This document shows positions 1 to 8,400 of a stretch of 64,000 nt of DNA, piece after piece. Made by a program: the position numbers and the translations under genes. The notes below the pieces were generated by a model, which saw only the letters and a list, made by a program, of their open reading frames with translations, had not been told where the DNA came from and did no database searches. Every line of letters starts with the position of its first letter. Within the stretch, counting starts at the first letter, position 1. Source of the stretch: Anaerocolumna chitinilytica (GTDB lineage Bacteria; Bacillota; Clostridia; Lachnospirales; Lachnospiraceae); contig NZ_AP023368.1 in NCBI RefSeq assembly GCF_014218355.1, positions 5,271,501-5,335,500 on the forward strand. Reading direction: 5' to 3'.

Positions 1-462
1 GAAAAAATCTTCCGAAAGTTTTCTTTTAACTAACCTATAATAACGATACTCGCCCATTACCTTATGAATGTCAGGCGCCATCCAAACAGTGTTTAGATTT
101 TTTTTCTCGTCTGAGATATAAATTGCTACAATTGAGTTAGGCTTTTTAACAAATCCAGATGAATCTAGTGGTCGAACGTCATTGGTCGCATCCTCCACTT
201 TACATACAGCAAATAAGCCATTTTCAACTTCAAAATAATAATATGCGTAAGCCGTCCATGAACAATTTGGTTTACCAATGACGGAAACGAAGTTACCGAA
301 ATCATCATTCTTCTCAACAACTGCCCGAAGTTGATCCAAAGTAAGTTTTCTGTCATAATGGGTATACTTCCAAGACCTGCCTTCAATCCATCTAATATCA
401 TCACGCTTTTCTGCAGAGTCTTGATAATACAACCCAGGGCCGTCATACTCTTCATTTTTCAT
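1..462 (-). CDS. Hypothetical protein, C-terminus cut by window edge
   Basis: An open frame runs from an ATG at 462 through the window start without a stop (about 154 codons seen). It begins MKNEEYDGPG, and AGAAAGG at 471-477 is a suitable ribosome site. The product is acidic and rich in aromatic residues (a WTAYAYYYF stretch near residue 70), without signal peptide or membrane segment. I do not recognise the family. It lies in a run of small minus-strand genes downstream of the original rlmD locus. Coding is supported by start, RBS and uninterrupted frame only. Confidence 0.6.
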   Translation of the reverse strand, partial: MKNEEYDGPGLYYQDSAEKRDDIRWIEGRSWKYTHYDRKLTLDQLRAVVEKNDDFGNFVSVIGKPNCSWTAYAYYYFEVENGLFAVCKVEDATNDVRPLDSSGFVKKPNSIVAIYISDEKKNLNTVWMAPDIHKVMGEYRYYRLVKRKLSEDFF

Positions 463-653
463 GCATTATACCTTTCTTACAATATATAAATAACCTCCAC
501 TTCCCATTACCATTCAATAAAAGCGAACTCTTTAACTCGTTCTACAAATTCTGATTAGTTTATACTTTATAACTTTAATAAATATAATGGGAGGTTCGCT
601 AAAATGGCTTATGTATTTCACTTATTTATCGATCCTATTATGCTCATTGTATA

Positions 654-983
654 TTATTCTGTGTAGCATTCCTTACTTACAGGATAGAGTTCTGTTTCCC
701 AACCTTCCAATGGTGGCTGAACAATATAACCAGGTTCAAAGTATTTTCTAATGTACTGCGCTGCTCGTTGCTCACAATATTTAAAATTTATAACACTTCC
801 ATCTTCGTTTAATTCCAAATTATTCATAAATATCGCAAAAACCTGCTCCACGAAACTGCTTTCCTCTTTCATTGTGGAGTCGATATAATCTATTCCCTCT
901 AAAGTAGGGTAGCCTAATGTTCCATGTGCAAACCAATAACTAAATTGGCGAACAGCACCACTAATATACATACTGACTTTCAA
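654..983 (-). CDS. Small conserved-looking protein (DUF7677-like)
   Basis: 109 aa, soluble, no signal peptide. The start is a TTG at 983 with GGAGG eight bases upstream; the next ATG (971) has worse spacing. The N-terminal segment AVRQFSYWFAHGTL is the recognisable part and resembles small proteins I remember as DUF7677; that name is from memory. Such proteins often occur singly in Firmicutes near immunity-type genes, but nothing here proves a role in toxin immunity. Confidence 0.6.
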   Translation of the reverse strand: MKVSMYISGAVRQFSYWFAHGTLGYPTLEGIDYIDSTMKEESSFVEQVFAIFMNNLELNEDGSVINFKYCEQRAAQYIRKYFEPGYIVQPPLEGWETELYPVSKECYTE

Positions 984-1011
984 ATCTATAACCTCCGTTT
1001 CTCATTTTATT

Positions 1012-1407
1012 TTAGCCTAAAGAAGTTATCCACTTTTGTAAAAACGCCATTTGCTCTTGCGTATTTGGAAATTCATTTATGTCAGCATAATCATAAATAC
1101 ATACAATATCTTGTAGCAATGCCTGTCTACCTAATTCAACAAGATAGATTTTGGCATTCGATCCCATCATTCCAGATTGGACAGCATTACGACGTGACCC
1201 ATTGCACTTTATCCCATAGCCCATAGCTAACAAGCAATCTCTCAATTTCTGATAGGCTGGCAGATAATTGTAATCGGAAACAAAAACCTCCCGATTGTTT
1301 ATACTGGTCTTCATAACAACATCATCAGAGTCTTCCTCGGCAAAGATTTCAAGTTCTGTTTCCGTTTTTGAATGGAATTCTATAATAATAACGATATACT
1401 TCGCCAT
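1012..1407 (-). CDS. Hypothetical protein, soluble, 131 aa
   Basis: The ATG at 1407 is preceded by an AGAGGAA-type site. The N-terminus MAKYIVIIIEF is a beta strand rather than a signal peptide, followed by an acidic stretch (EEDSDD) and a C-terminal half with a GYGIKCNGSR motif. No membrane segment and no catalytic motif that I recognise. It is the middle of three small minus-strand genes spaced far apart (29-139 bp), so they may be separate transcription units. Confidence 0.55.
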   Translation of the reverse strand: MAKYIVIIIEFHSKTETELEIFAEEDSDDVVMKTSINNREVFVSDYNYLPAYQKLRDCLLAMGYGIKCNGSRRNAVQSGMMGSNAKIYLVELGRQALLQDIVCIYDYADINEFPNTQEQMAFLQKWITSLG

Positions 1408-1545
1408 ATGTATTCCTCTATGTTTGTTCCGGTAGTGTCAAGTCTGATACTACTGTCCTCATACCACGATGTTTAATCTAAAAACTAGGGTTTAAATATA
1501 ATGGGAAATATCACCGACTACTTGATTTGCTTATTTGCAAAAGTG

Positions 1546-1929
1546 TTATTTTTGTTTCATTCCAAAAGCAATCCACCGTCCGTCAATATCTTCTAACACA
1601 AATTCTAAATTATTATAATCTGTAATATGGAGCGGACGAACAATTTTGGCTCCTTTACTTATGAATTCATTTTGTAATGCTTCTTGATTGTCCGTAATAA
1701 AATACGAATCTTCCCCATACCCATAGAGTTCTCTATTTGTATAGATTTTTTCACTATTTGCTTTAGTCAATATTATTTCCACACGATCACGGTAAAGGCA
1801 TATGTGGGGTTCTTTTACATCTAAATATTTAACCATTCTAAATCCCATAACCTCGTTATAATACTTTGCAGTTTCTTCGATATTCGGCGTTGGGAACACC
1901 GCAAGTATTGAATGAATAAGTTTTTCCAT
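1546..1929 (-). CDS. VOC-family (glyoxalase/bleomycin-resistance-like) protein
   Basis: 127 aa, one vicinal-oxygen-chelate module. It opens with a strand leading to TPNIEETAKYYNEVMGF, the usual beta-alpha opening of the fold, and closes with FVLEDIDGRWIAFGM, the typical DPDGNxI-like final strand. A single domain implies a dimer. Substrate cannot be deduced: related proteins include glyoxalases, fosfomycin/bleomycin binders and many unknowns. The start at 1929 has a GGGAGAA site. Its 3' quarter is duplicated at 2000-2198. Confidence 0.8.
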   Translation of the reverse strand: MEKLIHSILAVFPTPNIEETAKYYNEVMGFRMVKYLDVKEPHICLYRDRVEIILTKANSEKIYTNRELYGYGEDSYFITDNQEALQNEFISKGAKIVRPLHITDYNNLEFVLEDIDGRWIAFGMKQK

Positions 1930-1999
1930 ATTATTTCTCCCTTTTATGACCCAATATAAATACTGGGTATCAATTATAATCTTTTTAATGACTGCCTAT

Positions 2000-2198
2000 A
2001 AATATAATGGGAAATATCATCGACTACTTGATTTGCTTATTTGCGAAAGTGTTATTTTTGTTTCATTCCAAAAGCAATCTACCGTCCGCCAATATTTTCT
2101 AACACAAATTCTAAATTATTATAATATGTAATATGGAGCGGACGAACAATTTTGGCTCTTTACTTATAAATTCATTTTGTTATGTTTCTTGTTTGTCT
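2000..2198 (-). pseudogene. Partial duplicate of the VOC gene 3' end
   Basis: This stretch is an obvious copy of 1494-1695, covering downstream sequence, the stop codon and about the last 50 codons. There are roughly a dozen substitutions and a one-base deletion in the TCCTTTAC segment. The rest of the gene is missing, so it cannot encode a VOC domain. It is a direct repeat about 506 bp away on the same strand, most simply a tandem duplication later eroded. Confidence 0.8.
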
Positions 2199-2430
2199 TT
2201 TCAAGAACGATTTTGTGGTTGTTGTCTTATTTAACGCATCACTCAGTTTCCCATTATTGCTATAATCAACAGTTCAGTTTCTCATAAATTGCTCATCCAG
2301 TTATCCATATATTACCACTTTTAATGACAAAATAAAATACATAGTTACATATTTAATCATACATTGGAAAGAGGCTACAAATTACTTTCGCCTAGATTAA
2401 AACATACAATATTCTGTCCTCATGGTATAA

Positions 2431-2478
2431 AAAATCCCCTCATTTTCACTTACACTAAATGTAAGAAAAATAAGAGGA
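2431..2478 (-). terminator. Rho-independent terminator, original end of the rlmD-like gene
   Basis: On the minus strand an approximately 17-bp imperfect stem (CCTCTTATTTTTCTTACA pairing with TGTAAGTGAAAATGAGG) with a short loop is followed by GGATTTTTTA. It lies about 55 bp beyond the displaced host stop codon at 2531-2533, exactly where the rlmD terminator would have been before phage insertion. Confidence 0.8.
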
Positions 2479-2530
2479 AAAAGATACGTTGTATTATTCC
2501 ATTTCACTATCTATTGTATGATTTCGTTAT

Positions 2531-2590
2531 TTATTGAATTTCAACACTTTTTCGAGTTAATAATACAACTGTCTCAACATGCCCTGTATG
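2531..2590 (-). pseudogene. Displaced 3' end of the host rlmD-like gene
   Basis: Minus-strand translation from the att core gives HTGHVETVVLLTRKSVEIQ and a TAA at 2531-2533. HTGHVETV also ends the intact gene at 42843-44225, and HVETVVLLTRK is the usual C-terminus of RumA/RlmD-type methyltransferases. Upstream of the core (above 2590) the frame is AT-rich and not gene-like. This is the original gene end cut off by prophage integration. Confidence 0.85.
2568..2590. other. attL core
   Basis: The 23-bp sequence begins ACTGTCTC and ends ACATGCCCTGTATG. It matches 42874-42896 except for one base (A here, C on the right), which is a silent third-codon position (GTT versus GTG, Val). In the host gene the core encodes His-Thr-Gly-His-Val-Glu-Thr, the conserved catalytic-base motif of the methyltransferase. 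Confidence 0.9.
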
Positions 2591-2702
2591 TAGATAATTA
2601 TTTTTAATTATATTTATTATTTTTATAATTGTACAGTATAGCGATATTTTTGTTTTATAATTTTTTTACTTTTTATTTGAATTTTATAGATATTTAAACA
2701 TG

Positions 2703-2728
2703 GTTGGCATATAGTAAGCAATGCCAAC
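2703..2728. repeat. GTTGGCA inverted pair, candidate integrase arm sites
   Basis: GTTGGCAT at 2703-2710 and ATGCCAAC at 2721-2728 form a perfect 8-bp inverted repeat with a 10-base spacer, about 115 bp inside attL. The same heptamer occurs four times beside attR, so these are likely arm-type binding sites for the integrase; a short terminator is the alternative. Confidence 0.5.
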
Positions 2729-2730
2729 AT

Positions 2731-2762
2731 AAAAGAAGAGGGCTGCATAATTAGCAGTCCTC
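2731..2762 (-). terminator. Rho-independent terminator of the 2771-2965 gene
   Basis: On the minus strand GAGGACTGC, a 7-base loop and GCAGCCCTC (one mismatch) precede TTCTTTT. It directly follows the stop of the small phage gene and would isolate it from the attachment site. Confidence 0.75.
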
Positions 2763-2770
2763 AATTATAA

Positions 2771-2965
2771 TTACAAAATAAATTTGCTTATTACATCTCT
2801 GTCAGAAAACCCCTTTTTGTACATTTCAATCATAAGCATATTAACATATTCTGTTGATTCAGTTTCAATTTTTAGACTTTCAGCCCTTATCTGAAAATCT
2901 TCTTTTGCAATCTTGCACCTCCACTTAACAAACATTTCATATTCATTATCTGGCACTTTCTCCAT
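2771..2965 (-). CDS. Small phage protein, 64 aa
   Basis: Starts MEKVPDNEYE at 2965 behind GGGAG (nine-base spacing) and ends in its own terminator. Charged and mostly helical; no membrane segment. The spacing 'MFVKWRC...IRAESLKIETES' suggests an amphipathic helix pair. I do not recognise it. It is divergent from the regulator gene at 3301, so the two may share a control region. Confidence 0.55.
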   Translation of the reverse strand: MEKVPDNEYEMFVKWRCKIAKEDFQIRAESLKIETESTEYVNMLMIEMYKKGFSDRDVISKFIL

Positions 2966-3300
2966 CCCTTTAGTCTCCCTTTTAGTCTCCTGGCTTACTT
3001 GCTACGTAAGTAATTATAGAACATTAGTTCTCTTTTTTCAAGTCTTTTTCATCAACTCCCATAACATTTTTTCATTCCTCTAATTTACATATTACCAAAT
3101 ATTCACCAGTTTGTCATGTGGGAATGTTTACATTAATTTAACATTTTTATATAAATTATCTATTTTATTTACATTTAATAGTATATATTTTTACATTACA
3201 CAATTTTAAGTAGTATACTAATACTTTCAGTAGTATTAGTTCAACTTATATTGTATAACTAAAAGTAATAAGCTAATATATTCCAGAGGTGTATATTAGT
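2966..3300. promoter_or_regulatory. Divergent control region with inverted repeats
   Basis: No gene in about 335 bp. It is very AT-rich and holds several palindromic elements: AGAAC-ATTA-GTTCT (3018-3031), and ACTAATAC (3217-3224) facing GTATTAGT (3233-3240) just before the regulator gene, next to AGTATACT. These are plausible operators for the HTH protein encoded at 3301. I could not fix a convincing -35/-10 pair. Confidence 0.4.
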
Positions 3301-3594
3301 ATGTTTGATTACGTTGAATTGGGAAATAAGTTGCTGTCAGTACGATTAAATAAAGGAAAAAAGCAAAAAGAAATAGGAAACGCATTAGGAATAACTCAAG
3401 CGGCATATTCTGCAATCGAGCTGGGAAAACATAAAATATCCATAGAACAATTATTTGTTATATCTGAAGTATTAGAAGTAGATATTGTATGGTTGCTTGG
3501 AATAGATATGCATGGTGGATTAACTGAATCAGAATCGTTTAAACTATCTGAATATAAGAATTTATTGATAAAGGCCAGAAAAGGATTAAAGTAG
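3301..3594 (+). CDS. XRE/Cro-CI family HTH regulator
   Basis: 97 aa from the ATG at 3301 (AGAGGT ten bases upstream); an in-frame GTG at 3289 overlaps that RBS and is less likely. Residues ~8-65 form an HTH_3 domain (KQKEIGNALGITQAAYSAIELG; ISIEQLFVISEVLEVDIVWLL), with a short acidic C-terminal helix. No peptidase domain, so it is not a LexA-like repressor. A terminator follows at 3690. It stands apart from the main immunity region at the other prophage end and may control the adjacent cargo. Confidence 0.85.
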   Translation: MFDYVELGNKLLSVRLNKGKKQKEIGNALGITQAAYSAIELGKHKISIEQLFVISEVLEVDIVWLLGIDMHGGLTESESFKLSEYKNLLIKARKGLK

Positions 3595-3689
3595 TAATAT
3601 AATACCATTTTATTAATTGTAATTATGATGTAAAATTAATTAGAATATTAACTGAAATAAAAACTAGACACTACACATCCCCAAATTTT

Positions 3690-3720
3690 CCTCCAGGTAT
3701 CGTGAGCCTGGGGGATTTTT
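3690..3720 (+). terminator. Rho-independent terminator after the XRE gene
   Basis: CCTCCAGG (3690-3697) pairs with CCTGGGGG (3707-3714, one G-U) and is followed by ATTTTTA. It separates the regulator from the secreted-protein gene. Confidence 0.75.
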
Positions 3721-3821
3721 AATTATTATAATAAGATTAAAAAACATTGGTTATCCTTGACAATAGTAAATATTTGATAAATAATGTGAATATACCATTA
3801 TATTACACAGGAGGTTTAATT

Positions 3822-4427
3822 ATGAAACGATTTTTATCTATACTATTAATTATGGCATTATGTATCCTTGCATTTCCAATAAACGCATACGCTTCAGGAA
3901 TAAATAAGCAAACTCTTTTTTTAAATTCTTCCGAGACATATACATTGAAAATTACTGGAGTATCGGGTAAAGTTACTTGGAAAAGTTCTGATGAAAGCAT
4001 TGCAACAATATCCAAAAAAGGAGTTGTAACACCGGTTAGCGTTGGATTTACCAATATCACAGGAACAGTAAAAGGTGTAAAATATGAATGTGATGTAACT
4101 GTTACGAGCGCAAAAAAAGATTATACATTTTATGAAGATGATAAAGTAAAGGCTATTTATAAGGGGATTTCAAATGAAAATATTTGCTTTGAGTTTATAA
4201 ACAAAACAAATAACTTTTATTTCTTGGAAACTACAGATTTTAATGTAGACGGAACTTTATATTATAAAAATCATACTGCAATTACATTCTATAAAAAAAC
4301 AGATAATTATTTTATGTATAAAGCTAAGATTGATAAAACAGATATAAAGAATATATCGGGTACTTTTAATTTTACTAAAGATAATAAAAAAGTATTTGGA
4401 TTTGATTATAGCATAGACATTGAATAA
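3822..4427 (+). CDS. Secreted protein with a Big2 (bacterial Ig-like) domain
   Basis: 201 aa from the ATG at 3822, chosen because AGGAGG lies at 3810-3815 and the first 23 residues (MKRFLSILLIMALCILAFPI then NAYAS) are a classic Sec signal peptide. Residues ~30-95 form a Big2 domain (KQTLFLNSSETYTLKI, VTWKSSDESIATISKKGVVTPVSVG, ending in CDVTV). The last ~100 residues are Lys/Asn/Tyr-rich beta-type sequence of unknown function. Big2 domains are common in surface adhesins. Its position between lysis genes and attL, on its own strand with its own terminator, is typical of lysogenic-conversion cargo; the function itself is not shown. Confidence 0.85.
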   Translation: MKRFLSILLIMALCILAFPINAYASGINKQTLFLNSSETYTLKITGVSGKVTWKSSDESIATISKKGVVTPVSVGFTNITGTVKGVKYECDVTVTSAKKDYTFYEDDKVKAIYKGISNENICFEFINKTNNFYFLETTDFNVDGTLYYKNHTAITFYKKTDNYFMYKAKIDKTDIKNISGTFNFTKDNKKVFGFDYSIDIE

Positions 4428-4434
4428 TTATAAC

Positions 4435-4461
4435 CCCGGAGGAATAACCCTCCGGGTGTTT
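4435..4461 (+). terminator. Terminator between cargo gene and endolysin
   Basis: CCCGGAGG (4435-4442) and CCTCCGGG (4449-4456) flank a 6-base loop, followed by TGTTTTTATTTA. Strong in the plus direction. The converging endolysin transcript also passes through the hairpin but with few T residues after it. Confidence 0.85.
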
Positions 4462-4896
4462 TTATTTACGCAGAAACAATTCCTGTTCTGCCTTTCTTCG
4501 TTTAGTAAGTCCTGCCAGTACTTTACCAGCAGCCTTATTATAAGCCGGTAGCTTGGCAGCAATCATATCTTTTGTTCTGGTTCCTTTAGCAGTTAATTGG
4601 TCTATATTACCGATATTATAAGCAAAGGATACCATAGCATCAAATTCATTCTGTGTCCACTTGTACTTATCATACTTATTCACTTTGGCTTCGAACTTAG
4701 CGAGATCCGCTTTTAATAATTCGTCTGCTTTTTGAAGAGTAATCTTCATCCCAGCACCGATTGCTTTTCCGTCTACGCTTCCCGTATGGCCATAACCTAT
4801 TGTCCATACATCTGCCGGGCATTTATACGCTTCAAGTCTACATCCTTCAAACCTTTTTATTAGAGCAATTCCGGCCGTTGATGTTGTTTTATTCAT
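4462..4896 (-). CDS. Endolysin, GH24 lysozyme (T4-type muramidase)
   Basis: 144 aa. Cleaves the beta-1,4 bond between MurNAc and GlcNAc in peptidoglycan at the end of lytic growth. The GH24 signature is intact: RFEGCRLEAYKCPADVWTIGYGH in two blocks near residues 15-37, with the catalytic Glu in RFEG and the TIGYGHT loop. There is no cell-wall binding domain and no signal peptide, so release depends on the holin encoded just upstream (2-bp gap). Normal length for a single-domain family member. Confidence 0.92.
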   Translation of the reverse strand: MNKTTSTAGIALIKRFEGCRLEAYKCPADVWTIGYGHTGSVDGKAIGAGMKITLQKADELLKADLAKFEAKVNKYDKYKWTQNEFDAMVSFAYNIGNIDQLTAKGTRTKDMIAAKLPAYNKAAGKVLAGLTKRRKAEQELFLRK

Positions 4897-4898
4897 AA

Positions 4899-5345
4899 TT
4901 ATTCCTCCTTTATTGCTGCTTTATCTTCAACCTGCTTCTTAATATTCTTTACGATAGGAGCCATAAAAGGCGGTATCTTAACCCCTATATCAACCATGTT
5001 TTCAAGTATACTGATTATCTCATTACAAATAAGCCATACAGCCACGATACAGGCCACTAGGAACGTAAATGGAAGCGTAATACCTATTGTACTACCTGTA
5101 TATAAAATAAGCTGGTCTATCATGGCTCCTACGGCTACCAGCAACCACATGCATATTTTCTTTGCTATTCCTCTGAAGCTGGAATAACTGTTCACTGTTT
5201 GACCTCTTTTAGGGCCTGCCATAATACCGGTTATGTAATCGATTAGATTTGATAGTACTAATAACAACATAGGTATGGCAAGTATTCCTAACCATCCAGA
5301 TAATGTTGCAAAAATTAGCGTAGCCATAGCTTTTACTTTGTTCAT
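4899..5345 (-). CDS. Holin, phage_holin_4 (TcdE/Cph1-like) family
   Basis: 148 aa integral membrane protein. Hydrophobic segments at about residues 8-40, 62-80 and 85-112, with the family hallmark SNLIDYITGIMAGPKRG and a KKICMWLLVAVG helix, then a charged Lys-rich tail (KNIKKQVEDKAAIKEE). It forms pores that let the endolysin reach the wall. The start at 5345 has AGAGAGGAT upstream. Directly followed by the endolysin, so the two form the lysis cassette. Confidence 0.9.
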   Translation of the reverse strand: MNKVKAMATLIFATLSGWLGILAIPMLLLVLSNLIDYITGIMAGPKRGQTVNSYSSFRGIAKKICMWLLVAVGAMIDQLILYTGSTIGITLPFTFLVACIVAVWLICNEIISILENMVDIGVKIPPFMAPIVKNIKKQVEDKAAIKEE

Positions 5346-5364
5346 GATTTATCCTCTCTTTTCG

Positions 5365-5395
5365 TAAAATAATAAGAGGAGCCGAAGCCCCTCTT
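5365..5395 (-). terminator. Terminator between tail fibre and lysis cassette
   Basis: On the minus strand AAGAGGGGC closes on GCTCCTCTT with a TTCG tetraloop, followed by TTATTATTTT. It sits after the tail-fibre stop and before the holin, so lysis genes probably depend on read-through. Confidence 0.8.
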
Positions 5396-5403
5396 CATAA
5401 ATA

Positions 5404-8400
5404 TTACCTCAATATGTTTGCATATGCTCTTCCAATTTTTAATACAAAAGGAGATGTTGCGATTGCTCTAATTGTTATCTTCGTACTTGCGGTACCTACC
5501 GGTGGTGTAAAGTCTTTATATACCGTAATATTAGGTATTCCCGTAGCATACCATTGTTCATCAATTGTATCAGTTCTCAATACTACAGACGATGAATTAT
5601 AATAGGTAAAGTATATAGTTAGATTTGCATCTGTATCAGTTTGATTTGATAACGACAAGTCTATATCACATTCAAAATGGTATTGATTACTTGATGAAAA
5701 AGCACCTATTGTCTGTTCAATTCCTGTCAATAGTGCTGTAGATATACTTTTAGTTATTGTCTGATAATTTCCGCCCTTTGGATTAGGAGACAATGTAAAT
5801 ACGGTATTTGCGGTATCCATTGCTGTCCAATTGTTTGCAAGACCATCACTGTTAGAATCTAAGGTAAATATACCATTTTCAATTAACGGGTATTCGCCTT
5901 TGAATATATTAGTGTAGGTATCATTATTTTGTGTTGGAACTGTAAATGATTTTACGACTTCTTTAGCGGCTATAACTCCACCATACGTAGAAAAGTGCAA
6001 GTTGTCTGCATTGTGAAGCATGTATAACTTCACGGTTCCATCTGAATTAGCTAACGGATTATAAATATCAACAAATGTAATCATTTTCTTTTGGCACATA
6101 AACAGCAACGCTGAGTTGATATATCTTATTGCCGCGTTATCGGATGGATAATCACCTCTTGGAGGAATAGATATTACTATAGGTTCAATATGATTATCAA
6201 TAAGTGTATCAATAACATACTCGTAATTATCAAGTGTAGTTGTTCGAGTTGCACCTCCATGAACATCATTTGTTCCCATTAATATCAAGCATTTTTTGGG
6301 ATGTAAATCTAATACATCTGTTTTAAGATTTGTCTTAACATCAACCGTCCATCTTCCCCATACAGCATTATTAATAATTGGCTTTTTTAACAGCATGCTA
6401 ATCCAAACTGCCATGCTGTTTCCATAGGTACCGCCCTTCATCAAGCTATCACCAATGCAGACTACATCTGGATTTGTTTGAACTATATAATCTAGATTAG
6501 ATAATTTAGTTGTATTTTCATTTATAGCAGCTACAAGATTTGATTTTGCGGTAGTTAAAAGCCCTGATAATGTCCCTATAGAATTTAATAAATTTGTCAA
6601 CTTAAATTTTATTAATCCAATAATAACAGATATCTTGCTACCACTTGTTATAGTTGCATCTGCTACAGCATCCGTGAATGTTACATTGCTGTCTTTTATA
6701 TCTGCCAATGCAACATCCTGCAAATAATCCCTTGCCCACAACTCAGATTTTGCAATGGCTGTAAGAGTAGGCTGTGTAGCATCTGTTGTAAATACATTGG
6801 TGATACCTTTGTAGCTGGTTAAGTAATTGGAAGGGGTTGCGGTTATGTCGGTGGTTACTGGGGATGTAGGCTGATATATAAGTGTCATTGGAGTAGCAGC
6901 TAATAGTGATTGTAATTGTGTCACTGTAGAAGCTCTGACTTGATTTATGCGAAGAAATAATTGTGTTCCTCCAACCAAGTAAAATCCTTCTGTTGTTGTT
7001 GTAGCAATACCAGTGAATTGTTGAGCTAAAATATTACTCAAAGCAGAATTTGTTCCAGCTGGTGTTTTGTGTGTTAATGATATTAAAAAGTTAGCAATGC
7101 CGTAACTATTAATGCTTTGCAAACTCCATCCCGATTCGCTTCCGTTATACACAATCTTAGCACAATTAGCAGTTTTCTTTTTTGTAGGTAAATCAATTAC
7201 ATCTGCTGTTCCATCCGATGTACTGTATCCTCCGGAATTTACCGTGATGGTATTGCCTTTGTAGGCTTCGTATGGGGTGGCGGTGCCGGGTTCAATCTGC
7301 GCATTTGTAAGTGTAACGTCAGCTGTTGTTGCAGTTCCATTAGTTAAATTAAATCTAAGGTAATAGCTAGAAGCTGAATTTGTTGTAAATGAAATTGTAT
7401 ATGTTCCGCTTGTGGTGATTTGTGTTCCATCAATCAAAACATTAGAAGATGAGTTTAAACTATCATGTACACTTAACCAGAACCTTCCTGATACAATTGT
7501 GACGTTAGCTTTAAAAACATAGGTGGTATTAGGTTTGAGTTGAATCGGTTGAGAATATCTTTTCCATGTGCTAGCGGTTCCATCTGCATAATTTGCACCA
7601 TCAGTTATTAATGTTCTAGTGCATGAAGATGCCGTGCCTATTTTAGTAATATCAAGCCAGTTCTTTGCATTTGAAACAGCAACAAAGCTTCCACCATCTC
7701 CAGTACTTGTTATCGGTGCTGGATAATCCAAACTAGGGCTAGTAGGAACAAATGCCGCATATGGTGTAGCCACTGTACCTATTTCCATCTGGCTTGTATT
7801 TAGGTCTACATTGTTTACTGTATCTCTAACGTAAGCAGTACCTGCCGGAGCTAAGTATGTGCCGTTTCCGGTAGCGTTCTGGTAAGATACTCCACTTATA
7901 AATGCACCCGTGGGGCCGTGCCATGCTAAGCCTACTGGAGTATTTGGCTGTACGAATGTGTGACCACTGATTGTTACCGATTGACCGGCAGTTACTGCAA
8001 TAAGAGGTGATACATTGTTGTTATATGTGCTGGTTGTAAGAACTCCAGTGTTAGGGTTAATATACTTTACAGTTCCTACCTTAGCTTTATCAAATAACTG
8101 CTTTCCTTGTGTGGTTACAGTTTGAGTACTCTTGCATTTTACCGAAAGAGCTATTAAAGCATCGTCGGCATTAGTAAACTGTACAGAGGAACCGGTTAGA
8201 GTGGCTTTGTCTTTGCTTGAATCAACCCATACAGCTCCCAAAGAATCAGGTACAGCATTACCATTACCGCTTACTAATCCAAGCTTATTAGGTCCTGCTA
8301 TTCCAACATTAGATATATCTGCCGCCTGGTCCCTAGCAAGTTCTGCGGCTGTTTTTGCTGCCAATGCTGCATCACGATATGTTAACGAATCTTCGGCTGC

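Noticed and set aside
3301..4427. Toxin-antitoxin pair (HTH protein plus neighbour)
   Set aside because: The neighbour has a signal peptide and Big2 domain, is separated by a terminator and has no toxin motif.
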